A stretch of DNA of 64,000 bases from Pseudoalteromonas rubra (GTDB lineage: Bacteria; Pseudomonadota; Gammaproteobacteria; Enterobacterales; Alteromonadaceae), in contig NZ_CP045429.1 in assembly GCF_005886805.2 (NCBI RefSeq), positions 1,458,501-1,522,500 on the forward strand, in the 5' to 3' direction. Under the pieces are notes generated by a model, which made no database searches, had not been told where the DNA came from, and was given only the letters and a program-made list of their open reading frames with translations. This document shows, one piece after another, positions 10,535 through 21,143 of the stretch (positions are counted from its first letter, which is position 1; every line of letters begins with the position of its first letter). The position numbers and the translations under genes were made by a program.

Positions 10535-11437
10535 ATGCCCAAAAGGGGAAATAGATTGAGACTGTTATTATTACCTTTGCTATGTCTGAGCTTACTCGGG
10601 TGTCAGTCAACTCAGCAAGCGGCGGATATGCCCAACGTGACGGTGCCTTTTGCCGTGCCATTGGCAGCTAATTTTCGCAATGAAATAGCCATCGCCAGAT
10701 ACAGCGAGTTGTTACAAAACAAAACGCTGGATAATGACCAACAGGCGCAGCTGTTTTATAACCGGGGTATGCTTTATGACAGCCTGGGATTAACCACGCT
10801 GGCACGTATCGACTTTAATCGCGCAGTCAAACTCAAACCAGATTTGGCAGAGGTATACAATTTTCTTGGTATACATCATACACTTCGACAAGAGTATGGC
10901 ACCGCCTACGAGATGTTTGATGCGGTGCTTGAGCTTAATACAGATCATGAATATGCCTATTTAAATAGGGGTATAGCCTTATATTACGGGGAACGTCCAG
11001 CACTGGCAGTAAACGATTTTGAGGCTTTTCTGGCGCGTTCTCCTCAAGATCCGTACCGGCTCATGTGGCTTTATCTGGCAGAATCTAAAGTCGACCCGGT
11101 TGCTGCAAAAGCAGCTCTGAAGCAGCACAGCCAGGCCTTGAATAATGATGAATGGGCAACACAATTGGTACAGCTTTATTTGAATGAGCTGTCTCAGCAG
11201 GCCTTTCTCGCGCAAGTTGGAGATGGCGTTAAGTCGCAACAGGAGTTTGCAGAGCGCCTGTGTGAAGCCTACTTTTATCTGGCTAAGCGTTATCAGGCTG
11301 AGGGTAAAACGGGAAAAGCCATTGAATATTTTAAACTGGCCCTTGCAACTAATGTCTACGAATTTGTAGAACATAAATACGCCCGTCTTGAACTGCAAAT
11401 TATCGCCGATGAAATGAACCGGGCGGATGTAGGCTGA
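10535..11437 (+). CDS. nlpI: lipoprotein NlpI-like TPR protein
   Basis: About 300 residues, with a lipoprotein signal: a basic start, a leucine-rich core and the lipobox LLGC with Cys23 as the lipidated residue. Several TPR helices follow (FYNRGMLYDSLGLTTLARID, then VYNFLGIHHTLRQEYGTAYE and YAYLNRGIALYYGE). In E. coli NlpI is an outer-membrane lipoprotein that delivers peptidoglycan endopeptidases to the Prc protease, and its gene also follows pnp. The ATG at 10535 has no clear ribosome-binding site. A TTG at 10556, six bases after AGGGGAA, would give a shorter signal (LRLLLLPLLCLSLLGC) and is a serious alternative start. The next gene begins 4 nt after the stop. Confidence 0.85.
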   Translation: MPKRGNRLRLLLLPLLCLSLLGCQSTQQAADMPNVTVPFAVPLAANFRNEIAIARYSELLQNKTLDNDQQAQLFYNRGMLYDSLGLTTLARIDFNRAVKLKPDLAEVYNFLGIHHTLRQEYGTAYEMFDAVLELNTDHEYAYLNRGIALYYGERPALAVNDFEAFLARSPQDPYRLMWLYLAESKVDPVAAKAALKQHSQALNNDEWATQLVQLYLNELSQQAFLAQVGDGVKSQQEFAERLCEAYFYLAKRYQAEGKTGKAIEYFKLALATNVYEFVEHKYARLELQIIADEMNRADVG

Positions 11438-11441
11438 TCTG

Positions 11442-12614
11442 ATGCCTGCTTTGATGCTTCGCTATGTAGTGTTACTGGTCTGTAGCACACTCATAGCGGG
11501 CAGCGCCTTCAATCCCTGGCACTTTAACTCTCCCAACGCGCGTCAGGCACAGCTTTCTTTGCTTAAGCGCAGCCCACAGAGCTTTTTCCTTGATGTTCGA
11601 CGAGCAGGCTTGCTGCTACCTGAGCTCTCTGATGGCACGGTACTGGCGTTACGCAAGTTGGATGAGCCCGCGGCGGCGTTTGAATGGGCAATTCGGCTGA
11701 TCGAACAGGGGGACTTAGATACAGCGCTCCTGCTGGCCAGAGCGCATTGGGAGGCCACTACCTCGCAAGCGCATCTACGGTTATTGGAGTCCCTGACAAC
11801 AGCGCATGCAGTGTCTGAGATAAACCTGTTGGCCTCTCATTTTGCGCTGCCTCGACCTTATTATACGCTGTCACGGGTTATGCAGGGCGCTTCTGCCAAT
11901 GAGCTGGCATCGGATGATTTGCAACAACTGACTATCCGAACTGTGAATGAGCTTCACTGGGATGATGCAAAGTGCATACGTCGGGTGGCCATGTTGAGTG
12001 ATTCCTGGCTGGGCTTTAAAAAGCTGCAACAGTTGAAAGCGCAATACCTTAGTGCCCCTTTACCTCATTCGGGTAGCTATTGTTTTGCAGATCCTGTGTA
12101 TATGGGATCTGATCTACAATGTCACCTGAAAGCACAAAAATTTGCTTATTGCGACCTTGCTGGATTGCCCGGCAGCGAGTACTGGTCTGTTGCCGATCAT
12201 CTTGTCCTGATGACAAAACGTGGCGATGCGAATGTCAGCCGTGGCGTAATGACATTAAACTTGAACAGCGATTATGCTGTGTTTGTCCATGAACTGATGC
12301 ACTTCAGTGGCTTTGAGGATGAATACGCGATTGATGAGGCAAAAGCACAATGGTTATGCGCAACTCCTGGGCTTAAAGCACCTAACTTATACGTTGGTAA
12401 TACACCACCTAAGGGGTGGTATCCCAGTCAGAGTTGTGAGGCCGGGTTACTATCTGCTTATAAGCCCCAGCAGGCTATGTCTAACATGCAATATCAGAGT
12501 CTGGCGTTGTCCAAACGATACAAGGAGCTCTGGCTATTGGCATTTCAGCAACAGCGCGATAAACCCACAGATTTTCAGCGGTTTATTCAGGTTAAATTAG
12601 CTGCCAAGGGTTAA
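11442..12614 (+). CDS. predicted exported zinc metallopeptidase
   Basis: I do not recognise a named family for the whole 390-residue protein. An N-terminal hydrophobic segment (residues 1-22) looks like a signal peptide or anchor. The middle is helical and repeat-like (about 60-130). Near the C terminus is HELMHFSGFEDEY with His283, Glu284 and His287, the HExxH zinc site of metallopeptidases. The following G-x-x-DEY resembles the extended HExGHxxxxLxDEY motif of M64 peptidases. Cysteines at several positions fit an extracytoplasmic location. It lies 4 nt after nlpI and is surely co-transcribed, so a link to NlpI-guided proteolysis in the periplasm is an attractive inference. Substrate unknown. 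Confidence 0.65.
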   Translation: MPALMLRYVVLLVCSTLIAGSAFNPWHFNSPNARQAQLSLLKRSPQSFFLDVRRAGLLLPELSDGTVLALRKLDEPAAAFEWAIRLIEQGDLDTALLLARAHWEATTSQAHLRLLESLTTAHAVSEINLLASHFALPRPYYTLSRVMQGASANELASDDLQQLTIRTVNELHWDDAKCIRRVAMLSDSWLGFKKLQQLKAQYLSAPLPHSGSYCFADPVYMGSDLQCHLKAQKFAYCDLAGLPGSEYWSVADHLVLMTKRGDANVSRGVMTLNLNSDYAVFVHELMHFSGFEDEYAIDEAKAQWLCATPGLKAPNLYVGNTPPKGWYPSQSCEAGLLSAYKPQQAMSNMQYQSLALSKRYKELWLLAFQQQRDKPTDFQRFIQVKLAAKG

Positions 12615-12846
12615 AAGCCCAGTTTATTTATGAATTTAATCTGAATTGTTTGTAAATGTTGGCTAAAATGGCAGCGTATAGAGCGCGAAAGTCTAGACAA
12701 CTCAAATACTAATCAAGTATAACTGGTAAGCGTTATGTGTGATAAAAACGTGCGCAAAATAAATCAGATAGTCTATGCATAACACTAGCTACACACTGCG
12801 CGCTGTTCCGTTTATTTACGGTTATTGAAGATAAAAGGTTTTCTTT

Positions 12847-15639
12847 ATGACATTGCTTTGGATACCCTTGCTATCCTTATTAGGCAGTTTACTCTCATCA
12901 TTAACAGGTAAACTATCCCGCAATCAATCGACTGCGGTAACTTTACTTGCGCCTGGATTGGCACTTGCGCTGGCTTGCTACATGGCACCCGGCGTGTTTG
13001 CCAATGAACAGCTGCGGACCACCATAGAGTGGATCCCGTTGTTGGGCTTAGAACTCTCATTCCGCTTGGATGGTTTGTCTTTATTGTTCGTATTCCTGAT
13101 CCTGGGAATCGGCATTTTGGTGATCTTCTATGCGCGTTACTATTTAAGTAGTAACGACTCTATGCCTAAGCTCTATGCTTACTTAATGCTGTTTATGACG
13201 GCGATGCTGGGCATCGTGATGTCGAATAATATTCTGCAATTATGGCTGTTTTGGGAATTGACCAGTATCAGCTCGTTTTTGTTGATAAGTTATTGGTGGC
13301 ACAAGTCTGAAGCCCGAAAAGGGGCTAAAATGGCGCTGGCGATAACTGGTGGTGGCGGATTGGCGCTGTTGGCTGGTTTATTACTCCTGGGTGACATTGT
13401 AGGTAGCTACGACTTGGATATCATCTTAGCCAGTCGCGAGCTTATCCAGGCGCACGATTTATATGAACTGGCGCTCATCCTGGTATTACTCGGTGCATTC
13501 ACTAAATCTGCGCAGTTCCCATTTCACTTCTGGTTGCCTCATGCGATGGCCGCACCTACGCCAGTCAGTTCTTACTTACACTCGGCCACTATGGTGAAAG
13601 CAGGTATTTTCCTGCTGGCTCGTTTCTACCCTGCGCTGGCAGGTACGGAAATCTGGTTTATTCTGGTTGGCCTCACGGGTCTTGCAACTTTACTGGTCGG
13701 TGCTTATATCGCGCTGTTTAAGCATGATCTGAAGGGATTACTGGCATTCTCGACTATCAGTCATTTAGGTTTGATCACGCTGTTATTGGGCCTGGATACT
13801 GAATTGGCCACCGTTGCCGCCATATTCCATATCATTAACCATGCAACCTTTAAAGCCTCACTGTTTATGGCAACCGGTATCATAGATCATGAAACCGGCA
13901 CGCGAGATATGCGTAAGCTCAATGGCATGTGGCGATTTATGCCGTACACAGCAACCCTGGCAATGGTTGCCGCGGCAGCAATGGCAGGGGTTCCTTTATT
14001 GAACGGCTTCTTGTCAAAAGAAATGTTCTTCGCTGAAACTTTACATCAGCAGTTGCTTGGCTCAATGTCTTGGTTGATCCCAATCCTGGCAACGATTGCG
14101 GGTGCCTTTTCAGTGGCATACTCGGCTCGTTTTATTCATGACGTGTTCTTCAATGGCGAACCCGTTGACTTACCAAAAGAGCCTCATGAAGCGCCACGTT
14201 ACATGCGTGTGCCGATCGAGGTTTTGGTTGCGCTGTGTCTGATTGTGGGCATGTTCCCAGGCTTTATCGTCAGCGATATCCTAAATGTCGCGTCTGCTGC
14301 GGTATTAGGTGGCGAGCCACCGCAATTTAAGATTGCGATCTGGCATGGTTTCAATCTACCTCTGCTGATGAGCGGAATAGCCGTGTGCGGTGGCTTGCTA
14401 ATTTATACGCAGCGCCGTTACTTGTTTGCATTCCAGGCATCGTTACCGCCTATTAATGCCAAAAAGGGTTTTGAGCATACCATGTCCAAGGTAGTTGGCT
14501 GGAGCCGCGCCCGCATTGATGCAATAGAAAATGGTTCCTTGCAGCGCTATTTGATGTTGATGTTAATGGTGGTGCTGTTGAGTGCCGGTTGGCCGCTATT
14601 TGAAATGAGCCAGTTGGTTGGCGAAAACAAACCAACCCCCATTGATGTTCACAATGCTATTGGTGCTGGTTTGTTGATGATAGGTGCAATCGGTACTGTG
14701 ATCTGGCATCGCACTCGTATGGTTGCCTTGTTGATGATTTCGGTGGTGGGCCTGATGGTCGCCGTTGCGTTTACACGCTTCTCTGCACCAGATCTGGCGC
14801 TGACTCAGCTGACGGTTGAAGTGGTCACTATCATTCTGCTGATGCTTGCGCTGTTCTTCCTGCCGCAAAAAACGCCCAAAGAAAGCAGCTCTGTGCGTGT
14901 GTTACGCGATTTGGGTATCGCCTCTGCGATTGGCGTGATTGTGGGCAGTATTTGTTATGCCTTGATTACACGGCCATTGAATTCGATTTCCGATTTCTTC
15001 CTCGCGAATGCGAAGACCGGTGGTGGTGGTACCAACGTGGTCAATGTTATCCTGGTCGACTTCCGTGGTTTTGATACCTTAGGCGAGATTATCGTATTGG
15101 GTATTGCTGCGTTGGGCATTTATAAGTTGCTAATAAATCTGCCACTGTTTATGCCGGGCAGTGATTCAGAAGGCCGTCCATGGGCACGCGAACGTTACCC
15201 AATTTTGCTGGCATCTATTTCTCAGAGTTTGCTACCTCTGGCGTTAATGGTGTCGGTTTATATCTTCCTGCGCGGTCATAATTTACCTGGTGGTGGCTTC
15301 ATTGCAGGCTTGGTTACTGCCATAGCCTTTATATTGCAGTACATCGCGCATGGGTCTAATTGGATCTCGGAGCGCTTTACGCTCAATTATCGGAAGATCA
15401 TCGCGTCAGGTATTGCTATTGCGATGATTTCAGGCTTGGGCAGCTGGGCATTTGACCGTCCATTCCTGACCAGTTGGTTTGATTACTTTGATATACCAGT
15501 GATTGGAGAGATAGAGCTTGCCAGCGCATTGGTATTTGACTTGGGTGTATATATTACGGTTGTTGGCGCGACGTTGATGATCCTGGCGAGTCTGGGTAAG
15601 TTGACAGCCAATGCACCTAAAGAAGAGGTAAATATTTAA
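12847..15639 (+). CDS. mrpA: Mrp antiporter subunit A fused with MrpB
   Basis: The 930-residue membrane protein is the large subunit of a multi-subunit Na+/H+ antiporter. The first ~500 residues match the complex I NuoL-like proton channel, with [24 protein letters not shown] motifs (here from TKSAQ) and [20 protein letters not shown]. The middle holds the MrpA-specific helices. The last ~150 residues (from about [19 protein letters not shown], then [13 protein letters not shown]) are the MrpB domain. This A-B fusion defines group-2 Mrp operons, which lack a separate mrpB. AAAAGG about 10 nt before ATG is the ribosome-binding site. The stop overlaps the mrpC start by one base. The 232 bp before it presumably holds the promoter; I see no convincing one. 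Confidence 0.93.
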   Translation: MTLLWIPLLSLLGSLLSSLTGKLSRNQSTAVTLLAPGLALALACYMAPGVFANEQLRTTIEWIPLLGLELSFRLDGLSLLFVFLILGIGILVIFYARYYLSSNDSMPKLYAYLMLFMTAMLGIVMSNNILQLWLFWELTSISSFLLISYWWHKSEARKGAKMALAITGGGGLALLAGLLLLGDIVGSYDLDIILASRELIQAHDLYELALILVLLGAFTKSAQFPFHFWLPHAMAAPTPVSSYLHSATMVKAGIFLLARFYPALAGTEIWFILVGLTGLATLLVGAYIALFKHDLKGLLAFSTISHLGLITLLLGLDTELATVAAIFHIINHATFKASLFMATGIIDHETGTRDMRKLNGMWRFMPYTATLAMVAAAAMAGVPLLNGFLSKEMFFAETLHQQLLGSMSWLIPILATIAGAFSVAYSARFIHDVFFNGEPVDLPKEPHEAPRYMRVPIEVLVALCLIVGMFPGFIVSDILNVASAAVLGGEPPQFKIAIWHGFNLPLLMSGIAVCGGLLIYTQRRYLFAFQASLPPINAKKGFEHTMSKVVGWSRARIDAIENGSLQRYLMLMLMVVLLSAGWPLFEMSQLVGENKPTPIDVHNAIGAGLLMIGAIGTVIWHRTRMVALLMISVVGLMVAVAFTRFSAPDLALTQLTVEVVTIILLMLALFFLPQKTPKESSSVRVLRDLGIASAIGVIVGSICYALITRPLNSISDFFLANAKTGGGGTNVVNVILVDFRGFDTLGEIIVLGIAALGIYKLLINLPLFMPGSDSEGRPWARERYPILLASISQSLLPLALMVSVYIFLRGHNLPGGGFIAGLVTAIAFILQYIAHGSNWISERFTLNYRKIIASGIAIAMISGLGSWAFDRPFLTSWFDYFDIPVIGEIELASALVFDLGVYITVVGATLMILASLGKLTANAPKEEVNI

Positions 15640-16013
15640 TGGAGCTATTGTATTCATCTTGCGTGGGCCTGTTAGTGGCCTGCGGAGTGTTCCTGATTTT
15701 ACGTGCCCGGACTTTTCCCGTAGTGCTGGGTCTCACTATGTTGTCTTACGCGGTAAACTTGTTTTTGTTTGCCTCAGGTCGATTGACCATGAATAAAGCC
15801 GCAGTGTTGGGTTATAGCGACGGTTATGCTGATCCTCTCCCTCAGGCGCTGGTGTTAACTGCGATTGTAATCGGATTTGCGATGACTGCATTCGTGGTCA
15901 TTCTGGCTATCAGGGGTCGTGCGGACTTAGGCAATGACCATGTCAATGGTATCGAAGTGAATACGGCTACGCGCAACAGTGGTTCCCAGCGTAAGGAGCA
16001 GGGTAAAGCATGA
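15639..16013 (+). CDS. mrpC: Mrp antiporter subunit C
   Basis: MrpC (124 residues) resembles complex I NuoK: three transmembrane helices (about 4-24, 31-50 and 70-95). The family stretch VLGLTMLSYAVNLFLFASGR and DPLPQALVLTAIVIGFAMTA are visible. It is a core membrane subunit of the antiporter. The start overlaps the mrpA stop (TAATG) and its end overlaps mrpD by 4 bp, so translation is coupled through the operon. The C-terminal tail is polar and cytoplasmic. Confidence 0.93.
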   Translation: MELLYSSCVGLLVACGVFLILRARTFPVVLGLTMLSYAVNLFLFASGRLTMNKAAVLGYSDGYADPLPQALVLTAIVIGFAMTAFVVILAIRGRADLGNDHVNGIEVNTATRNSGSQRKEQGKA

Positions 16014-17521
16014 TACAGCATTTAACTTCCTTGCCAGTACTATTACCTATGCTGGCAGCTATCTTTATGTTGATGCCGCCTTGTGGCAAGAACCTACGAG
16101 CACGGCGCATTGTGTCTGTCGGTATGGGGGCGCTCACAACTGTGGCCTCGGTAATTTTATTGCTGATGACCCGCGAGCATGGCACTTCAGTCTATGCGAT
16201 TGGTAACTGGTCTGCGCCGTTTGGTATTGTGCTGATTGCCGATCCGCTGTCAGCATTACTGGTTACTTTGACCTCTTTCCTTGGTCTGGTGTGTGGCTTA
16301 TATAGCTGCGCTGGTGACGATGAACGTGGCAGTTTTTTCCACCCGCTTCTGCATTTCCTGATTTTGGGCGTCAATGGTGCGTTTTTGACCGGAGATGCGT
16401 TTAACTTGTTTGTCTTCTTTGAAGTCCTGTTGATTGCGTCATACTCTTTGCTGATGCACGGTGGTGATAAGCGCAATACACGTGCCGCTTTACAGTATGT
16501 GATCCTGAACCTGGTCGGCTCTTCGGTTTTCCTGATCGCGCTTGGGATCTTGTACGGCACTTTGGGCACATTAAATATGGCGGATATGGCGCAAAAAGTG
16601 ACGTTGCTGCAAGGTGATGATGTCTATCTGGCCAAGATCGGTGGACTGTTGTTGTTGGTCGTATTTGCGCTTAAAGGTGCATTACTTCCTCTTCACTTGT
16701 GGCTCCCTAACACCTATTCTACGGCAATGCCTGTGGTGGCAGCATTGTTTGCCATTATGACCAAAGTGGGTGTGTACTCTATGATGCGTGTGTACACCCT
16801 GATTTTTGGCGAAGAAGCTGGTGAACTGAGCCACATGGCGCAAAACTGGCTTTGGTGGCTGGCGATTGCCACTATTGTGATGGGGGCAATAGGGGTATTG
16901 GCAAGCCAAGATTTAAGAAAAATGGTCGCCAACCTGGTAGTTGTGTCTGTTGGTACTTTGGTAGCATTGGTCGCAGTACAAACTGTGCAAAGTAGCGCGG
17001 CAGCGATTTATTATCTGGTGCATTCGACCTTGGTCAGTGCCGCACTGTTCCTGTTAGCAGACTTAATTGCCCGACAAAGAGGTAAGGTAGCGGATAGGAT
17101 CACCGCTGGTCGCCCGGTTTCACAGCCGCTATTGCTTGGCGGTGCATTTTTGGTCGCTGCAGTTGCCGTGATCGGCATGCCGCCTTTATCCGGGTTTGTA
17201 GGTAAGGTCTGGATCCTGAGGTCAACCTTGGACACACCTTATGGCAACTGGTTCTGGTTAGTTTATTTGGTGGCAAGCCTCGCGATTTTGGTATCGGTTT
17301 CAAAAGCGGGTAGCACCGTATTTTGGCATCAGACAGGCAAAGGTGATAGCGAACAGGAGCGAGCACATCCGGCACAAGTTTGTGCTGTGATGCTGCTGGT
17401 ATTGTGTACACCATTAATGGTGATTTTTGCAGGCCCATTGAGTGAATATGCACTGCTGGCAGCTCAGGAGTTACATGATTTCACAGGACTACTGCAAGAC
17501 GTGTTGGGAGGAGTACGCTAA
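16010..17521 (+). CDS. mrpD: Mrp antiporter subunit D
   Basis: MrpD (503 residues) is the second NuoL/M/N-like subunit, with about 14 predicted membrane helices. FNLFVFFEVLLIASYSLL holds the conserved membrane glutamate, KGALLPLHLWLPNTYSTAMP holds the conserved lysine and helix break, and PPLSGFVGKVWILRS is typical of the family. With MrpA it is thought to form the ion and proton paths. It overlaps mrpC by 4 bp and abuts mrpE without a gap. Confidence 0.93.
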   Translation: MIQHLTSLPVLLPMLAAIFMLMPPCGKNLRARRIVSVGMGALTTVASVILLLMTREHGTSVYAIGNWSAPFGIVLIADPLSALLVTLTSFLGLVCGLYSCAGDDERGSFFHPLLHFLILGVNGAFLTGDAFNLFVFFEVLLIASYSLLMHGGDKRNTRAALQYVILNLVGSSVFLIALGILYGTLGTLNMADMAQKVTLLQGDDVYLAKIGGLLLLVVFALKGALLPLHLWLPNTYSTAMPVVAALFAIMTKVGVYSMMRVYTLIFGEEAGELSHMAQNWLWWLAIATIVMGAIGVLASQDLRKMVANLVVVSVGTLVALVAVQTVQSSAAAIYYLVHSTLVSAALFLLADLIARQRGKVADRITAGRPVSQPLLLGGAFLVAAVAVIGMPPLSGFVGKVWILRSTLDTPYGNWFWLVYLVASLAILVSVSKAGSTVFWHQTGKGDSEQERAHPAQVCAVMLLVLCTPLMVIFAGPLSEYALLAAQELHDFTGLLQDVLGGVR

Positions 17522-18058
17522 ATGCGTTTGGAAGCAAAATATAGATGGTTGCCAACGCCGTTCCGCAGCCTAATGTTATTTATCGTGTGGTTATTGCTCA
17601 ATAATACGGTTGCACCGGGACATTTGATTTTAGGCTCTATTCTTGCTGTCGCAATTCCGCTTGCTACTTTTCCATTTCGTACCAAACAGCCTTTGGTACT
17701 GAAACCGGGCAAGGCACTGCAATATTTGTTGCTGGTTTTGTATGACATCTTAATGGCAAATATCGAGGTAGCCATTAAAATCCTGGGACCAACCCGAAAG
17801 CTGAAGCCCGGGTTTGTCAAAGTGCCAATTGACTTAGCACAGTCGATGCCGATTACTATTTTAGCCAGCACCGTGTCTCTTACACCAGGCACTGTGAGTG
17901 CTGAGGTCTATCCTTGGCCTGAAGATATGGCGGAAGACGCTGAACCACAACAACGTTATTTGTTGATCCATGTGCTTGACCTGGACGATGAGGCGGAGTT
18001 GATCGACACGATTAAAACGCGTTATGAAAAACCTATTAAGGAGATCTTTGCATGTTAG
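17522..18058 (+). CDS. mrpE: Mrp antiporter subunit E
   Basis: MrpE (178 residues) has N-terminal membrane helices (about 16-34 and 36-50) followed by a soluble domain with SMPITILASTVSLTPGTVSAE, the conserved centre of the family, and HVLDLDDEAELIDTIKTRYE. It is a small subunit needed for assembly of the MrpE-F-G side of the complex. ATG directly follows the mrpD stop, and it overlaps mrpF by 7 bp. Confidence 0.92.
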   Translation: MRLEAKYRWLPTPFRSLMLFIVWLLLNNTVAPGHLILGSILAVAIPLATFPFRTKQPLVLKPGKALQYLLLVLYDILMANIEVAIKILGPTRKLKPGFVKVPIDLAQSMPITILASTVSLTPGTVSAEVYPWPEDMAEDAEPQQRYLLIHVLDLDDEAELIDTIKTRYEKPIKEIFAC

Positions 18059-18321
18059 AGACGGTGATTTTGATTGTCTTTGCGATGATCGGTGTGTCTT
18101 TGTTACTTAATTTGTGGCGACTGGTTGTTGGGCCTTCCATTCCAGATCGCATACTTGCCTTGGATACCATGTACATTAATACCATTGCCTTGATAGTGCT
18201 TTATGGAATGAATATGGGCACGTCGCTGTATTTTGAGGCGGCTTTGTTGATAGCCTTGCTTGGCTTTGTTAGCACTGTGGCCGTCTGTAAATATTTGCTG
18301 CGCGGCGATATCATTGAATAG
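18052..18321 (+). CDS. mrpF: Mrp antiporter subunit F
   Basis: MrpF (89 residues) has three transmembrane helices with the family motif RLVVGPSIPDRILALDTMYIN in its first loop (conserved GPSxPDRxxAxD). It is a small core subunit of the antiporter. The ATG lies inside mrpE, so translation is probably coupled. It ends 9 nt before mrpG with GGAG between. Confidence 0.92.
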   Translation: MLETVILIVFAMIGVSLLLNLWRLVVGPSIPDRILALDTMYINTIALIVLYGMNMGTSLYFEAALLIALLGFVSTVAVCKYLLRGDIIE

Positions 18322-18330
18322 GAGCACCGA

Positions 18331-18660
18331 ATGATGGAATGGGTTATTTCAATACTATTATTGTTAGGCGGCAGCCTTATTTTGGTGGGGTCGATCGGTT
18401 TAGTAAAAATGCCCGATTTCTTTATGCGTTTGCATGGCCCAACAAAAGCAACCACTCTAGGTATGGCGTGTCTGCTATTTGCTGCCATGGCCTACTATGG
18501 GTTTTATGGCGAAGGTGTCAGTGTGAAAGAGATACTGATCTCGATGTTCTTGCTTATTACCGCCCCTATCAGTGGCTATATGTTGATTAAATCAGCTATT
18601 CACCATAGATTAGACAGTATTGAGTCGACTCGTGGTAAAGACAATATCGAGGAAGACTGA
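18331..18660 (+). CDS. mrpG: Mrp antiporter subunit G
   Basis: MrpG (109 residues) has three membrane helices; LVGSIGLVKMPDFFMRLHGP followed by TKATTLG is the family signature. It is the last gene of the six-gene operon, ending in an acidic tail. Two ATG codons are adjacent at 18331 and 18334. The complete set A(B)CDEFG suggests a working antiporter for Na+ efflux and pH homeostasis, as expected of a marine bacterium. Confidence 0.92.
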   Translation: MMEWVISILLLLGGSLILVGSIGLVKMPDFFMRLHGPTKATTLGMACLLFAAMAYYGFYGEGVSVKEILISMFLLITAPISGYMLIKSAIHHRLDSIESTRGKDNIEED

Positions 18661-18673
18661 ACCTCCTTTTAAT

Positions 18674-18706
18674 ATGAGCCGCTGTTGTACACAAGCAGCG
18701 GCTCAT
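18674..18706 (+). terminator. hairpin ending the mrp operon
   Basis: An 11-bp perfect stem (ATGAGCCGCTG with CAGCGGCTCAT) lies 13 nt after mrpG. There is no clear T run, so it may be an mRNA end-protecting hairpin or a weak terminator. Confidence 0.6.
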
Positions 18707-18881
18707 CTCGTCGAGTATCCATTCAATTGAAATCTCTGAGCTATAGTTCCTTTCCCGTCACATCGTTATAGCGTCTGTTGCGTGTGCAATGAATGCGCTA
18801 TTCATATTCTACGTAAAAAAAATATCGGAATAGTGTAGTCATAATTACTTAAAGCTGTCATTTTAGAATACGCAAGAAAGC

Positions 18882-18901
18882 GTAACTTTTGCTAAAGTTA
18901 C
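18882..18901. promoter_or_regulatory. inverted repeat upstream of the chemotaxis gene
   Basis: GTAACTTT (18882-18889) and AAAGTTAC (18894-18901) form a perfect dyad with a 4-nt centre, about 30 nt before the MCP start. Its placement fits an operator or a leader hairpin. Function unknown. Confidence 0.4.
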
Positions 18902-18932
18902 CCGAATAAACAACCGTTTGTGAGTGTTTTAT

Positions 18933-21047
18933 ATGCAGCATATGTCCATCAAGAAAAAGCTCATCCTGTTTGTGATTACTTTGGTTACAGCCCTTGTTGC
19001 CTTGCTGGTATCAACCATGTGGATGAACCTGCAAAAAGAAAATAAAGTACAAAGCGCACAGCTTCGAGAGCTGGCATACCAAGAGATCAGAACGGGCTTA
19101 ACTGCACAGGGGCAATATTATGCTCAGCAGGTTGCCGCATTTATAAACTCGGCATATCGGGTGCCATATACTCTGGCTGGAGCATTGAAAGAAACTTCTG
19201 TCCGCGACCCGCTTGAACGCACCCACGTTCAGCATCTGGTAGCAGGTGCATTAAAACAAAATCAATTTGTATCTTCTATGTATGCTCAGTTTGAGCCAAA
19301 TGGCTATGACCAACAAGATCAGGCCCACACGTCCGGCGCAAGCCACTCAGCTCCGGGGGACGGCACCCTGGAATTATACTTCACGCGAGATTCAAGTGGC
19401 ATTACTCAACACCAAATCGAGTCAGCGGCCGACAAGTACTTAGATAAACGCAACGAGTTTGGTTTGAGGGAAGCCGAGTGGTATCTGTGCGCACGTGACA
19501 ATGTTGCCCCCTGTATTATGGAACCCTATCTGTACGAAATTTCCCCAGGTAACAAAATGCTGATGACGTCATTAACGGTGCCGGTAGACATCAATGGGCG
19601 TTTTCAGGGATTGGTTGGTGTGGATGTGAATTTACCTGTTTTCCAGCAGTTAGTTGACGAGTTATCTGAATCTCTTTACCAAGGCCAGGCGAAAGTTACT
19701 TTACTCAGTAACTTAGGCTTGGTCGTGGGGGCTAGTCACTACGATAAACTAGCCAGACCCCTGAAAGAATCCATTAACTCAGGTGTGGCAGATAAACTGC
19801 TGAAATTACATCAGACCGGCGGGTTTAGTGAGATGGATGATATGCTTGCCATTGCAGTCCCTATTGAAATTGAGCTTGCCAATACAACCTGGTCTTTGGT
19901 GATTGAATTGCCCAAGGATGTTGCATTGGCCTCAGTAACCCAAATAGAACAGCAGATTGAAGCGTCGACTAATTCATTAGGGCGTTGGATGTTGCTGTTA
20001 GGAACATTGGTTGCTGCAGTTGCTTTGGGTCTGGCGCTTGTCTTGATTAATACTATTGTTGGACCATTAACTTATATTGAGGAACGGGTTGAAAGTTTGG
20101 CTTCCAGTGAGGGTGACTTGACTCATAAGCTTGAGGTAAGCCACCATGCTGAACTGATATCCCTTGCACATGGTTTTAATCGCTTCACCGAAAAACTAAG
20201 AAGCATGATTATTGACCTCAAAGAGTTAGCCGAGGAATCATATACTCAATCACATAAAACCACAGAAGCCGCGATCAATATTAAAAATAAGGTATCGAAT
20301 CAGCATCTTGAAATAGACAGTGTCGTTACTGCCATCAACGAGTTAAGTGCGACGGCAACAGAAGTGGCCAGAGCATCAGAAAAAGCAGCTTTGAGTACAA
20401 ATCATGCTGTTGAAACGGTCCAGAGTAGCGAGCGCAGTATCGTCAGAACGACTGAGACTGTGCAGGAAATTGCTGAGCAGGTTTTAGATGCCAAAAATGC
20501 ATTCGGTAAAGTGTCTGAGCGCAGCGGTGACATCTCCAAAATTTTGGATGTGATCCGAGCGATTGCAGAGCAAACAAATTTATTGGCATTGAATGCTGCG
20601 ATAGAAGCGGCCAGAGCTGGAGAACAAGGCCGTGGTTTTGCTGTGGTTGCTGATGAAGTCAGGGCGCTGGCCTCGAAAACACAAGCGTCAACAGATGACA
20701 TCAGCAAGCTGATCGACAATCTTCAAAGTGAAGTGACTGGTTCAGAGCAGATCATTGAAAAAACGGTTAGTCAGGGTGAACAAGCGGTTTCATACTGCCA
20801 AGAATCTGCTGGGCTTATGAGTAGCTTAGTAGGTGAGTTAAGCAGCATATCAAATGAAGTAACACAAATCGCCACGGCAGCAGAAGAGCAAAGCATGGTG
20901 ACTGAGGAAATCAGCACTAACACGACGGGTATATCTGATGCGGCGGCTGAGTTATCTGGTTTCGCGGATGAGGTAGAGCAAGCTGCGAGTGCAATGACTT
21001 ACATCGTGGAGCAAAAACACAAGCAGTTGAACTTACTTAAAACCTAA
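18933..21047 (+). CDS. methyl-accepting chemotaxis protein
   Basis: A transmembrane chemoreceptor of about 704 residues. It has a basic start and membrane helix (about 10-30), a large periplasmic sensor of Cache type (about 40-345; [20 protein letters not shown] and [12 protein letters not shown] are typical), a second helix (about 350-375), a HAMP linker (from [20 protein letters not shown]) and a long signalling coiled coil. The coil tip carries [20 protein letters not shown], the CheW/CheA contact region. ATG at 18933 is favoured because GTGAG lies 8 nt before it; ATG 18942 is possible. It is transcribed alone. The ligand cannot be read from the sequence; dCache sensors often bind amino acids. 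Confidence 0.92.
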   Translation: MQHMSIKKKLILFVITLVTALVALLVSTMWMNLQKENKVQSAQLRELAYQEIRTGLTAQGQYYAQQVAAFINSAYRVPYTLAGALKETSVRDPLERTHVQHLVAGALKQNQFVSSMYAQFEPNGYDQQDQAHTSGASHSAPGDGTLELYFTRDSSGITQHQIESAADKYLDKRNEFGLREAEWYLCARDNVAPCIMEPYLYEISPGNKMLMTSLTVPVDINGRFQGLVGVDVNLPVFQQLVDELSESLYQGQAKVTLLSNLGLVVGASHYDKLARPLKESINSGVADKLLKLHQTGGFSEMDDMLAIAVPIEIELANTTWSLVIELPKDVALASVTQIEQQIEASTNSLGRWMLLLGTLVAAVALGLALVLINTIVGPLTYIEERVESLASSEGDLTHKLEVSHHAELISLAHGFNRFTEKLRSMIIDLKELAEESYTQSHKTTEAAINIKNKVSNQHLEIDSVVTAINELSATATEVARASEKAALSTNHAVETVQSSERSIVRTTETVQEIAEQVLDAKNAFGKVSERSGDISKILDVIRAIAEQTNLLALNAAIEAARAGEQGRGFAVVADEVRALASKTQASTDDISKLIDNLQSEVTGSEQIIEKTVSQGEQAVSYCQESAGLMSSLVGELSSISNEVTQIATAAEEQSMVTEEISTNTTGISDAAAELSGFADEVEQAASAMTYIVEQKHKQLNLLKT

Positions 21048-21075
21048 GCCCATCCTCAATCTCTTTGTCCGTTTG

Positions 21076-21108
21076 AGTCAACTCTGGCAATTGCTGCCAG
21101 AGTTGACT
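21076..21108 (+). terminator. 14-bp hairpin after the chemotaxis gene
   Basis: A perfect 14-bp stem (21076-21089 with 21095-21108, loop ATTGC) lies between the MCP gene and topB. It has no T run. It could be a terminator or a transcript-end stabiliser. Confidence 0.6.
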
Positions 21109-21143
21109 ATCATGACTGTAAATACATACAGTTGTTTTGAAGA

